Of a stretch of DNA of 10,566 nucleotides, positions 1-6,485 are shown in pieces. The translations under genes were made by a program, and so were the position numbers. Below the pieces are notes generated by a model. It was not told where the DNA came from. It was given only the letters and a program-made list of their open reading frames with translations, and made no database searches. This DNA is from Betaproteobacteria bacterium (GTDB lineage: Bacteria > Pseudomonadota > Gammaproteobacteria > Burkholderiales > SG8-41): NCBI GenBank assembly GCA_021300125.1, contig JAJTHX010000145.1, forward strand, positions 1 to 10,566, read 5' to 3'. Within the stretch, counting starts at the first letter, position 1. Each line of letters begins with the position of its first letter.

Positions 1-809
1 CACTCGCAGAGGCCGCGGCCGAGCACCCATTCCTTGTCGGATGCGCTGAGCCAGTCGGCCTGCTGCCACATCTCGACATGCTGGCGGTAAGGCACCGGCG
101 AGCGCGACCAGTCACTGCCCCAGAACAGGCGTTGCGGGCCGAAGGCGTCGAAGGCGCGCCGGGCGTAGGTCTGCGCGCGGCGGAAGGGGAAGGGTTCGCT
201 GATGTAGCTGGGCAGGGCGCTCGCCTTGACCGCGACATTGGGGCGTTTGGCGATGGGCAGCAGCTTGTCGAAGTGGCGGAAGGTTTCCTCTTCCGGCTTG
301 CCGCTCGACAGCGCCATGTGATCCATCACGATCTTCAGGCCCGGATAACGCTCCGCAACCGTGTCGATGGCGTGCACAAAATCCTGCGGCACCAGCACCA
401 TCAGGTGGATGCCGAGTTTTTCGGCCTCGGCCCAGACCCAGTCGAACTTGCCCTCGATCAGCGGCTGTTGCAACACGGGAATATGGAAGGTGAAGCGCAT
501 GCCGAACATGCCGGGTTGCTGCAGCCAGGTCTTGATCACCGCCCTGGCATCGGGCGCCTCCGGATTGAAGCGGCCCATGATCGCGAAGCGGTCAGGGTGC
601 TGCTTCACCGCCTCGATCGCCAAGTCGTTGCGGTCGCCTTCCCAGGACGGCGGCACGATCACCACGCGGTCCACGCCGGCTTCGTCCATGTCCTTGAGCA
701 GTTGTTCGTGTCCGAGCGGGATTTCGCGCTGCGCATGCGCACGCGCCGGCCACGGCCGTTCCGGTGTGTTGGCGCCCCAGATGTGCACTTGTGAATCGAC
801 GATCAGCAT
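1..809 (-). CDS. Amidohydrolase family (TIM-barrel metal-dependent hydrolase), C-terminus cut by window edge
   Basis: Partial gene with 269 codons visible; the C-terminus lies beyond position 1. The start codon at 809-807 is preceded by GGAG at 818-815, 5 nt upstream. The protein opens with DSQVHIW (residues 5-11), which takes the place of the usual metal-binding HxH strand of the amidohydrolase-2 superfamily and keeps only the second His (H9). Further along are MDHMAL with H164 and GSDWSRSP with D233, the expected positions of the later metal or catalytic residues. The visible end (WVLGRG) matches the usual C-terminal helix of this family, so only a short piece is probably missing. Known members hydrolyse or decarboxylate cyclic esters, lactones and aromatic acids; the substrate cannot be named from sequence. 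It lies 26 nt downstream of higA on the same strand and has no obvious promoter of its own, so it is probably read from the higBA promoter. Family call is firm, substrate unknown. Confidence 0.85.
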   Translation of the reverse strand, partial: MLIVDSQVHIWGANTPERPWPARAHAQREIPLGHEQLLKDMDEAGVDRVVIVPPSWEGDRNDLAIEAVKQHPDRFAIMGRFNPEAPDARAVIKTWLQQPGMFGMRFTFHIPVLQQPLIEGKFDWVWAEAEKLGIHLMVLVPQDFVHAIDTVAERYPGLKIVMDHMALSSGKPEEETFRHFDKLLPIAKRPNVAVKASALPSYISEPFPFRRAQTYARRAFDAFGPQRLFWGSDWSRSPVPYRQHVEMWQQADWLSASDKEWVLGRGLCE

Positions 810-835
810 TGCTTCTCCGTTGGTGTGTGAGGGTT

Positions 836-1141
836 TTATTGTCGGGTCGCGAGTTCAGCCCACGGCCTTATTTTTGCCAGCTTATTGCCGAGGGCGCGTT
901 CGGCCATTTCGGTATCGTAGGCGGCTTGCGCGCGCAACCAGTAACCGTTGGAAAGGCCAAAGAACCGGCACAGGCGCAGATCGGTGTCTGCGGTCACGGA
1001 GCGCCGTCCGGCGACGATTTCGCCGATGCGCTGTGCGGGCACGCCAATTTCCTTGGCGAGTCGGTACTGCGTGATGTCCATCGGCTTGAGGAATTCCTCA
1101 AGCAGGAGTTCGCCCGGGGTGACAGGATGCAATTTGCTCAT
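836..1141 (-). CDS. higA: HigA-family antitoxin (XRE-type HTH addiction module antidote)
   Basis: This 101-residue protein is the usual length for HigA antitoxins that follow a HigB toxin. The start at 1141-1139 gives MSKLHPVTPGE, the standard N-terminus of the family, and has GAGGA at 1154-1150, 8 nt upstream, overlapping the end of higB. A longer reading that starts near 1414 is possible but would run antisense-free through the whole toxin gene in another frame, so it was not used. The helix-turn-helix covers about residues 22-60 (QYRLAKEIGVPAQRIGEIVAG), followed by the conserved FGLSNGYWLRAQAAYD segment. It neutralises HigB by direct binding and represses the shared promoter. Toxin-first order, 11 nt spacing and the strong RBS are typical of higBA operons. 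Confidence 0.93.
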   Translation of the reverse strand: MSKLHPVTPGELLLEEFLKPMDITQYRLAKEIGVPAQRIGEIVAGRRSVTADTDLRLCRFFGLSNGYWLRAQAAYDTEMAERALGNKLAKIRPWAELATRQ

Positions 1142-1152
1142 GGTGCTTGTCC

Positions 1153-1431
1153 TCAGTGGTAATCCACGATCTCGACGTTTTCGGCGCCTGATGTTGTCCA
1201 GCGAAAACACAGACGCCACTGGTCGTTGATGCGAATGCTGTGCTGGCCGGAACGATTGCCTTTCAGTGCTTCCAGCCGATTGCCCGGTGGTATGCGCAGA
1301 TCTTCCAGGCGGTCGGCGATTTCGAGTTGTCGCAGCTTGCGCCGTGCCCCCCCGGCGATGCTGGCAAAACGCCTGACGCGGTTGCCTCGAGCCAGTGCTT
1401 CGGTTTCGGCGCATTGAAACGACTTGATCAT
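1153..1431 (-). CDS. higB: HigB-type toxin (RelE superfamily mRNA interferase)
   Basis: A 92-residue protein matching HigB toxins in length and pattern: it starts MIKSF, has a central RRKLRQLEIADRLEDLR stretch, then GNRLEALKGNRSGQHSIRI, NDQWRLCFRW and a C-terminal VEIVDYH. In this family the toxin cleaves mRNA on the translating ribosome; basic residues and the terminal Tyr/His are used for RNA binding and catalysis. It lies directly upstream of higA. No Shine-Dalgarno sequence precedes the ATG, and a promoter (TTTACA-17-TACTAT) ends only 6 nt before it, which suggests a leaderless message. The module appears inserted between two divergent metabolic genes. Complete, no defects seen. Confidence 0.92.
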   Translation of the reverse strand: MIKSFQCAETEALARGNRVRRFASIAGGARRKLRQLEIADRLEDLRIPPGNRLEALKGNRSGQHSIRINDQWRLCFRWTTSGAENVEIVDYH

Positions 1432-1591
1432 GACTGATAGTAACGCGCTGCGTGATTATTGTAAAACCACTCTTCAGAAGGTGGTGGCTGACGGGGTGTT
1501 CAAACTGCTGCAGAATCCGGCAGGCATTGGTCCGGATGGATTCAAGCCTTCCTTCGATGCGGGTTTAATCATAACCAATTGTTTTTATTGA
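1430..1591 (+). CDS. Possible 53-residue ORF, unrecognised, in the higB / ThDP-enzyme intergenic region
   Basis: An ATG at 1430 opens 53 codons that end in TGA at 1589-1591, 8 nt before the ThDP enzyme start. The peptide begins MTDSNALRDYC and contains VADGVFKLLQNP and GIGPDGFKPS, which looks more protein-like than random intergenic sequence. Its ATG overlaps the higB ATG on the other strand and has no ribosome binding site, so it is not a convincing stand-alone gene. It may be a gene fragment cut off when higBA was inserted, a short upstream peptide coupled to the ThDP gene, or chance. No family is recognised. Confidence 0.2.
   Translation: MTDSNALRDYCKTTLQKVVADGVFKLLQNPAGIGPDGFKPSFDAGLIITNCFY
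1437..1465 (-). promoter_or_regulatory. Candidate sigma70 promoter of higBA
   Basis: Read on the minus strand, TTTACA (1465-1460) and TACTAT (1442-1437) are separated by exactly 17 nt, five and four matches to the -35 and -10 consensus. The expected transcription start is at about 1430, on the higB ATG at 1431. An imperfect inverted repeat (TAACGC / GCGTgaTTA) lies between the two boxes and is a candidate HigA operator. Promoter by motif only. Confidence 0.55.
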
Positions 1592-1598
1592 TAAATTT

Positions 1599-3146
1599 AT
1601 GAACGGTGCCGAAAGCCTCGTGCGCACGCTGGTCAATGGTGAAGTCAATGTCTGCTTCGCCAACCCCGGCACTTCCGAAATGCATTTTGTTTCTGCGCTG
1701 GATCGTGTCGAGGGCGTGCGCTGCATCCTCGGCCTGTTCGAAGGTGTGGTCACCGGAGCGGCGGACGGCTATTACCGCATGGCGGGCAAGCCGGCGGCGA
1801 CGCTGCTGCACCTCGGGCCGGGGCTCGGCAACGGGCTGGCCAACCTGCACAACGCCAAAAAGGCGCGCTCGGGCATGGTCAACATCGTCGGCGAGCACGC
1901 GAGTTACCACATCCGGCACGATGCGCCGCTCACCGCCGACATCGAAGGCGTGGCGCGGCCGATGTCGGACTGGGTGCTGACCTCGCGTTCCTCAAGGGCG
2001 GTGGCCGGTGACGGTGCGCAGGCGATCACTGCGGCGCGTACTGCACCAGGGCAGATCGCGACGCTGATCCTGCCCGCCGACACCGCCTGGGGTGAGGCCG
2101 ACGGCCCGGCCGCAGTGGCCGCACCGCAGCCGCGGACCACGGTGGACGGCGCGGCGATTGATGCTGCGGCCCAGGTGCTGCGTTCCGGCAGACCTGCCGC
2201 GATCCTGCTCGGCGGCGCTGCGCTGCGCGGCAAGGCGCTGGACTGGGCGGGGCGCATCGCCGCGAAGACCGGCTGCACGCTGCTCTGTGAATACAACAAC
2301 GCACGCATGGAGCGCGGCGCGGGCAGGGCGGTCGTCAGGCAGTTGCCCTTTGCCGTGGATGCCGCGCTGGCGGTGCTGAAGGATGTGCGCGAACTCGTGC
2401 TGGTCGGCGCGAAAACGCCGGTGTCGTTTTTTGCCTATCCCGGCAAGCCCAGCGTGCTGGTCCCCGAAGGCTGTCACGTGACCCGAGTGGCGGGCGCCGA
2501 AGCCGACCTTGAGCAGGCGCTCGAAGCGCTGGCCGATGTCCTGGGGGCGCGTGGCGCCGCGCCACGGGTCAATGCCGCCAGCCATGACACGGCGCTGCCC
2601 AGCGGTGCGGTCACGCTCGAAGGCCTGGGCGCGCTGTTCAATTCGCTGCTGCCCGAGGATGCAGTGGTGATCGACGAGGCGGTGACCAGTGGCCGTGCCT
2701 TTACCGGCGCGATGATGGGCGCACGGCCACACGACTGGCTCAACATCATGGGTGGTTCCATCGGCTGGGGGCCGGCCGCCGCCACCGGCGCCGCGATTGC
2801 CGCGCCGGGGCGCAAGGTGGTCGCCTTCGAAGGCGACGGCAGCGCGCAATACACGCTGCAGGCGCTGTGGACGATGGCGCGCGAGAGCCTCGATGTGACG
2901 ATGGTGGTGTTCGCCAACCGCGCCTACAAGATCCTGCTGGGCGAACTGAATAATGTCGGTGCTGCCGCGCCCGGTGCCAATGCCCGTTCGATGCTGACCC
3001 TCGACCGGCCCGACCTGGACTGGGTTGCGCTGGCGAAAGGTTATGGCGTGGAGGCAGGCCGTGCGGCAACACTGGACGAACTGGCCACGCAGTTCCGCCG
3101 AGGGCTCGCCGTCAACGGCCCGTATCTGGTCGAACTGCTGATGTAG
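1599..3146 (+). CDS. Acetolactate-synthase-like thiamine-diphosphate-dependent enzyme
   Basis: A complete 515-residue protein of the acetolactate synthase / benzoylformate decarboxylase superfamily. The N-terminal pyrimidine-binding domain has CFANPGTSEMHF (residues 19-30) and LFEGVVTGAADGY, with E48 as the Glu that activates the cofactor. The middle domain runs from about 180 to 320. The C-terminal pyrophosphate domain holds the ThDP motif from GDGS (412-415) to N440 in VFANRAYKI. It belongs to the shorter group often annotated as acetolactate synthase large subunit but found outside ilv operons, so a role in branched-chain amino-acid synthesis should not be assumed; decarboxylation or ligation of a 2-oxo acid is likely. 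An in-frame stop at 1572-1574 makes ATG 1599 the only reasonable start, yet it has no clear Shine-Dalgarno and sits in an AT-rich stretch. The next gene's RBS overlaps its stop codon. Confidence 0.88.
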   Translation: MNGAESLVRTLVNGEVNVCFANPGTSEMHFVSALDRVEGVRCILGLFEGVVTGAADGYYRMAGKPAATLLHLGPGLGNGLANLHNAKKARSGMVNIVGEHASYHIRHDAPLTADIEGVARPMSDWVLTSRSSRAVAGDGAQAITAARTAPGQIATLILPADTAWGEADGPAAVAAPQPRTTVDGAAIDAAAQVLRSGRPAAILLGGAALRGKALDWAGRIAAKTGCTLLCEYNNARMERGAGRAVVRQLPFAVDAALAVLKDVRELVLVGAKTPVSFFAYPGKPSVLVPEGCHVTRVAGAEADLEQALEALADVLGARGAAPRVNAASHDTALPSGAVTLEGLGALFNSLLPEDAVVIDEAVTSGRAFTGAMMGARPHDWLNIMGGSIGWGPAAATGAAIAAPGRKVVAFEGDGSAQYTLQALWTMARESLDVTMVVFANRAYKILLGELNNVGAAAPGANARSMLTLDRPDLDWVALAKGYGVEAGRAATLDELATQFRRGLAVNGPYLVELLM

Positions 3147-3150
3147 GAGG
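3145..3150 (+). promoter_or_regulatory. Consensus ribosome binding site overlapping the ThDP gene stop
   Basis: AGGAGG overlaps the TAG stop of the ThDP enzyme gene (3144-3146) and lies 7 nt before the ATG at 3158. It fixes the true start of the broken methyltransferase gene and shows that the gene was designed to be translated right after the ThDP gene. Confidence 0.8.
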
Positions 3151-3157
3151 GACGACC

Positions 3158-3751
3158 ATGCACGAAACCGGCAAGACCATTGCCCGCCGCCTGCACGATG
3201 CGCGTTTTGCCACACGCTACTTCACCGGCGATGGCATCGACATCGGCTCCGGGCCGGATCCGCTGGCGTAATACCACGAGTTTTTTCCGTTGATGAAGTC
3301 CTGCCGCGCCTGGGACCTGAAGGACGGTGACGCTCAGAAGATGTCCGGCGTGGCCGACGCCAGCTTCGACTTTGTGCATTCCTCGCACTGCCTCGAACAC
3401 CTGCGCGACCCGCGCGAGGTGCTCGGTCACTGGCTGCGCATCCTGAAGTGGGGCGGACACCTCATCTGCGTGGTGCCGGATGAGGATCTCTACGAGCAGG
3501 GTGTGTTTCCGTCCACGTTCAATGCCGACCACAAGCACACCTTCACCGTCCACAAGCGCAAGTCCTGGTCCCCGGTGAGCATCAACCTGCTCGATTTGCT
3601 GGCAGGCCTGGAGCCCGAAGCGCGCGTGCTGAAGATCGAACTGCTGACTTACCGCTACCGCCTTGCCGCCCATCCGGAGAAACGCATTGACCAGACGATG
3701 ACGCCGGTGGGGGAGTGCGCGATCGAGTTTGTGGTGCAGCGGGTGGGGTAA
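3158..3751 (+). pseudogene. SAM-dependent class I methyltransferase interrupted by one in-frame TAA
   Basis: Reading from ATG 3158, behind a consensus RBS, gives 37 residues that end inside SAM motif I (GIDIGSGPDPLA) at a TAA (3269-3271). The same frame then continues without a break as YHEFFPLMKSCRAWDL to the natural stop at 3749-3751. Ignoring the one stop, the product is 197 residues, a normal size for a Methyltransf_11-type enzyme, with VHSSHCLEHLRDP and WGGHLICVVPDEDLYEQG as the later motifs. The TAA most simply derives from CAA (Gln) by C to T. A restart at TTG 3290 or ATG 3293 would lack motif I and could not bind SAM in the normal way. The rest of the frame is undamaged, so the mutation is recent, is a sequence error, or is read through. 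Substrate unknown; co-transcription with the ThDP gene is likely. Confidence 0.85.
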
Positions 3752-3832
3752 GGGTAGCGTAATGAGATAAAAAAAACTTTTAAATCAATAAGTTATGATG
3801 TTTCAATGAGTGACGCAAACAGCAGGCGCGTG

Positions 3833-3861
3833 TTGACGGCCACTTCCACGCAGCCTAGACT
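3833..3861 (+). promoter_or_regulatory. Candidate promoter of the abrB-doc module
   Basis: TTGACG (3833-3838) and TAGACT (3856-3861) are 17 nt apart, five and four matches to the sigma70 boxes. The start of transcription would be near 3868. TATAAC at 3878-3883 could act as a second -10 but lacks a good -35. The region from 3752 to about 3800 is AT-rich, with no GC hairpin that would mark a terminator for the methyltransferase gene. Confidence 0.45.
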
Positions 3862-3863
3862 CT

Positions 3864-3883
3864 GTAATTACTGACGTTATAAC
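3864..3883. promoter_or_regulatory. Two 8-bp palindromes, candidate antitoxin operator
   Basis: GTAATTAC (3864-3871) and GTTATAAC (3876-3883) are both perfect palindromes of the form GTWWWWAC, and they start 12 bp apart. They lie between the candidate -10 and the antitoxin start, where an AbrB-type antitoxin dimer would block transcription of its own operon. Function is inferred from position and symmetry. Confidence 0.4.
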
Positions 3884-3898
3884 GCAGCGGGGTGCAGC

Positions 3899-4123
3899 AT
3901 GCTCAAGGTAAAAGTGACCGCAATCGGCAATTCGATGGGCATCGTGCTCCCCAAGGAAGCGCTGGCAAAGTTGCGCGCTGAAAAAGGTGATGTGCTGTAT
4001 CTGGTCGAGACCCCGGAAGGGCTGATGCTCACGCCTTACCAGCAGGATTTCGAGGCGCAGATGGATGCCGCCGGCAAGGTCATGAAGAAGTATCGCAACG
4101 CGCTGCGGGAACTGGCGAAGTAA
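3899..4123 (+). CDS. AbrB/MazE (SpoVT-AbrB) family antitoxin
   Basis: A 74-residue protein with the swapped-hairpin AbrB fold in its N-terminal half: KVTAIGNSMGIVLPKEAL (about residues 5-22) is the typical DNA-contacting strand-loop, followed by KGDVLYLVETPEGLMLTP. The C-terminal half (DFEAQMDAAGKVMKKYRNAL) is a charged helix of the kind that wraps around the toxin. The start is at ATG 3899 with GGGG about 7 nt upstream. The next gene, 12 nt downstream, is a Doc/Fic toxin, so this is its antitoxin and autorepressor. AbrB-type antitoxins paired with Doc-type toxins, in place of Phd, are a known arrangement. Confidence 0.9.
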   Translation: MLKVKVTAIGNSMGIVLPKEALAKLRAEKGDVLYLVETPEGLMLTPYQQDFEAQMDAAGKVMKKYRNALRELAK

Positions 4124-4135
4124 GCCGGTTCGGCC

Positions 4136-4549
4136 ATGCCACGTAAACCTGGCGCCAAGGGCGAGCCGCGTTGGGTATTGCCTGAAGCCGTCAACGCCAT
4201 TCACCAGATGCTGATTGCCGAGCACGGCGGGCTTTCAGGTGTGCGCGATCAGGGCTTGCTCGATTCGGCCTTGGCCCGTCCGCGACAGCAGGCAGTCCAC
4301 GGAGAAAAAACCACACTGTTTCAATTGGCCGCGGCCTACGGCTACGGTCTTGCCCGCAACCATCCCTTTGTCGATGGCAACAAGAGGATTGCGCTGGCTG
4401 TCAGTGCCGTGTTTCTGGAGATCAACGGTTATTCACTGAACGCGCCGGAGGCGGAGGCTGTGGTCGTCTTTCAGCAACTGGCTTCGGGTGGGCTGACGGA
4501 AGCAGCGCTGGCGGCGTGGCTGGAAGGATCGTCGGTCGCTGCTGCGTAG
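4136..4549 (+). CDS. Death-on-curing (Doc/Fic) family toxin
   Basis: A complete 137-residue Fic-fold protein, the usual length for Doc toxins. The catalytic loop HPFVDGNKR is at residues 76-84, with H76, D80, N82, K83 and R84 all present. The Lys in GNKR resembles the Doc group, which phosphorylates elongation factor EF-Tu, while AMP-transferring Fic enzymes usually have GNGR; a kinase-like activity is therefore more likely than AMPylation, but this is inference. Upstream helices carry GGLSGVRDQGLLDSAL (31-46), a conserved Doc motif. Its start follows the antitoxin stop by 12 nt with no strong Shine-Dalgarno, so it may be translated by coupling at a lower level. The gene ends about 50 bp before the integron cassette array. 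Confidence 0.92.
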   Translation: MPRKPGAKGEPRWVLPEAVNAIHQMLIAEHGGLSGVRDQGLLDSALARPRQQAVHGEKTTLFQLAAAYGYGLARNHPFVDGNKRIALAVSAVFLEINGYSLNAPEAEAVVVFQQLASGGLTEAALAAWLEGSSVAAA

Positions 4550-4591
4550 GGCGGATCAGCTGGCCAGAAACCTTACCCTGGCCCCTGTGAT

Positions 4592-4618
4592 TCCTAACGT
4601 TTGAATTAGCGGCCGGCC
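4592..4618 (-). other. Half attC site at the distal end of the array
   Basis: On the minus strand the sequence ends TAATTCAAACGTTAGGA, which matches the L'-R' half of an attC (compare TTCGAACGTTAGCG and TTCGAACGTTGGGC in the other sites). No matching RYYYAAC half is found within the preceding 70 nt, which are hydrolase coding sequence. The stop codon of the hydrolase (4608-4606) lies inside this half-site. GGCCGGCC at 4611-4618 could form the tip of a hairpin. It may be a decayed or truncated attC. Confidence 0.45.
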
Positions 4619-5733
4619 TTCGGTGTAGGGACAAACAGCTCCCGCACATTATTCCTTTGTCCCTCATCGAGGTCGATCATCTGCTCCTTGACCGTTGAGA
4701 AGTCGATCTTCGACAAATCGATCATGCGAACCTCGCGATTATCCATTGTGTGAAAGTAGTAGCGTCTACTCTTGAGATCAGCCGCCGTCGTTATCTGGGT
4801 GGCGCTTTCAATTTCGTGCGAGATCTTGTCAGGCTTGGCGGTCACGCCTACTGGGATATTGAAGTTATCGAGAATCCGGAACGCCTCGAAGACTGCGTCC
4901 ACGGTGGTCGGCAAGGGTCGCGCCGTCGCTGTGAACAGCGAGGCCCGGACGAACCTCGATGGCGGACTGAAGTCGCCGGGGAGACCGACAAGTCCCGAAC
5001 CGCTACCGAATGGTGAGACTGACTTTCCGTCAATGACCAAGGGAGCCGCGGGTTGCGTGCTCAAATTGAGGTAGTTCCGGAGATTCGTGATGTGCCAGTC
5101 ATAGGTGGGTGAGTTCGCGACCACACCATTGAAGGTGTCGTAGACCTTGATTTCACCGCCATTGACTATCTCGACGACGATGCTTGCCCCCGTCGCGTCG
5201 GCGATCTTCCAGTGGAATGGCAGCGGCACGCCACCAAACCGGGGGTCCTTGACATCGACGACCAGAACCTTGTCAAGGTTTTTCTTGACTTCCTCGACTG
5301 TCTCGAACGACGAAAGCATCCATTGCATGAAGTCGCCGACGCTCATCGACCGATTGGCATGCATCTTGTCGTACGGCTTGTAGTCGGCATAGCCAGGAAA
5401 ATAATACGCGCCGACATATAGCCCCCTTTCGTTCATGGCATCCGGCCCAAAGGGCTGATCGTATGCCGCCACGGAAACCAGGCCAAACCTGCCCTTCCAG
5501 GACATTCCATTAAGGCCATCTGGTGTCTGTGCGCGGAAGACCTTGCTGCGCGGGAAAATTACAATCTGATTGTGCTTTGCATCACCCAAAGCCCACTCGA
5601 CCGTCCGGGCCACAATGACCCCGCCATCCGCACTCCTTAACGAGATGCCCGTACATGCCGAGGCAGGTCCCTGATAGATTGCGAGCACGACGCAGATCGC
5701 CCACGCAAGAAAATGATTGGATTTATTGCTCAT
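4606..5733 (-). CDS. Secreted choloylglycine hydrolase / penicillin V acylase family amidase (Ntn hydrolase)
   Basis: A complete 375-residue protein. Residues 1-26 form a signal peptide (hydrophobic 8-20, ending GPASA), and cleavage after A26 would expose C27 as the N-terminal nucleophile. The family's catalytic set is visible: C27, R43 and E46 in VARTVEW (spacing matches Arg18/Asp21 of bile salt hydrolases, with Glu for Asp), N207 in VANSPTYDW and R260 in PPSRFVRA. The [19 protein letters not shown] stretch is typical of Gram-negative penicillin V acylases, several of which hydrolyse acyl-homoserine lactones, so periplasmic quorum-signal or fatty-amide hydrolysis is the best guess; bile salts are less likely. 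The start has AGGAG 8 nt upstream. It is the sole gene of its cassette and has no visible promoter, so it depends on an upstream cassette or integron promoter unless one is hidden. Confidence 0.9.
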   Translation of the reverse strand: MSNKSNHFLAWAICVVLAIYQGPASACTGISLRSADGGVIVARTVEWALGDAKHNQIVIFPRSKVFRAQTPDGLNGMSWKGRFGLVSVAAYDQPFGPDAMNERGLYVGAYYFPGYADYKPYDKMHANRSMSVGDFMQWMLSSFETVEEVKKNLDKVLVVDVKDPRFGGVPLPFHWKIADATGASIVVEIVNGGEIKVYDTFNGVVANSPTYDWHITNLRNYLNLSTQPAAPLVIDGKSVSPFGSGSGLVGLPGDFSPPSRFVRASLFTATARPLPTTVDAVFEAFRILDNFNIPVGVTAKPDKISHEIESATQITTAADLKSRRYYFHTMDNREVRMIDLSKIDFSTVKEQMIDLDEGQRNNVRELFVPTPKAGR

Positions 5734-5761
5734 GGATACTTCTCCTGAAGGAAGTGGGGCA

Positions 5762-5786
5762 GACCTCTACGGACTCTTTTGAGGTC
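5762..5786. repeat. Short inverted repeat in the hydrolase leader
   Basis: GACCTC (5762-5767) and GAGGTC (5781-5786) can pair around a 13-nt loop, directly beside the attC at 5786-5854 and upstream of the hydrolase RBS. It could be a weak leader hairpin; chance is also possible. Confidence 0.25.
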
Positions 5787-5854
5787 GCTAACGTTCGAAT
5801 TCAGCGGACTGGCGCGGCTTGCCGCGAGAGGTCCGCTGGAATGATGGGTTGGGC
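5786..5854 (-). other. attC site of the lipoprotein cassette
   Basis: Minus-strand R'' is GCCCAAC (5854-5848) and R' is GTTAGCG (5792-5786; the last two bases are off consensus). Between them, ATTC-C-AGCGGAC pairs with GTCCGCTGAAT, leaving one unpaired C in the 5' arm, and an inner CGCGGC / GCCGCG stem forms the tip. Length 69 bp. The strand asymmetry agrees with minus-strand cassettes. Confidence 0.75.
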
Positions 5855-5876
5855 GCACAAGGCACAGGCTTCACGC

Positions 5877-6467
5877 CTAATAGTTGGTGCTCACCCGGAC
5901 GACAATCGTGTGATGCTCGGGGTCAAGCATGGCGAGCATGAAGTCGTTGACGTCCGCATCAAGCGTCGAACGAACGGTCTTAGGAGCGTGCATGATGTCG
6001 GTGCCTGCGGTTCTGATCTGGTACAACCCTGTGTGAGGGTGAGATGGCATTGACTGCCTGAAGCGTTCAAGGATCTGCTGTTCTGTCGGGTTGTAGACAG
6101 AGCCCTCTGGCGGAAGGGCCTGCCCTGACTCTCGAGCAGACCTGACCCGCGCTTCTCTTGAAGTTCGTATACACGCAAGGTGCTTCAAGACGCTCTCAGG
6201 AATCGGCAGAGGCTGCCAATTGCCGGATTCCTTGGCTGCACGAACCAAGACATCGAAGTCGGCGCTGCTGAGTTGGAAGACCATCGTGATCTTGAGACCC
6301 TCGCGTCCGAACCATGCTGACTCCGAAGGCGTGGCCTCATAGGTGATTACTGTGGCAGCCCTCGGCATGTCGAATTCGCGACGTAGGGTCAATTCATCTG
6401 CCTGGCGCGGGGAACAGCCCGCAAGGACAGCGCAAATGAGAACTGCAACAGCCAGCGATGACCTCAT
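5877..6467 (-). CDS. Putative lipoprotein, function unknown
   Basis: A 196-residue protein with a clear lipoprotein signal: MRSS, a hydrophobic stretch, then the lipobox LAGC with the lipidated Cys at residue 18. A longer reading starts 24 nt upstream at 6491 inside the attC, but ATG 6467 has AGGAGG (6477-6472) just before it and gives a proper signal peptide, so it is preferred. The mature part has no motif I recognise; it has a basic stretch (CIRTSREARVRSARESGQ) and ends DPEHHTIVVRVSTNY, with mixed alpha/beta character. It is the only gene of a 700-bp cassette; its start is 24 nt from the cassette boundary and its stop is 22 nt from its attC, which is a typical compact cassette layout. Confidence 0.8.
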   Translation of the reverse strand: MRSSLAVAVLICAVLAGCSPRQADELTLRREFDMPRAATVITYEATPSESAWFGREGLKITMVFQLSSADFDVLVRAAKESGNWQPLPIPESVLKHLACIRTSREARVRSARESGQALPPEGSVYNPTEQQILERFRQSMPSHPHTGLYQIRTAGTDIMHAPKTVRSTLDADVNDFMLAMLDPEHHTIVVRVSTNY

Positions 6468-6485
6468 GACGCCTCCTGCTACTGC

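Noticed and set aside
78..1162. Plus-strand frames across the amidohydrolase and higA region
   Set aside because: They are opposite strongly supported minus-strand genes and show Arg/His-rich shadow composition.
836..1414. 192-codon version of the HigA antitoxin
   Set aside because: The extra N-terminus runs across higB in another frame; the start at 1141 has an RBS and matches the family N-terminus.
1992..3215. Long minus-strand reading frame of 407 codons opposite the ThDP enzyme gene
   Set aside because: Antisense shadow caused by high GC third positions; its peptide is His/Arg/Gln-rich with no domain, while the plus strand has a full ThDP enzyme.
3290..3751. Methyltransferase annotated as an intact short gene from TTG 3290
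   Set aside because: It would lack SAM motif I and has no RBS; the true start at 3158 is clear, so the locus is treated as a pseudogene.
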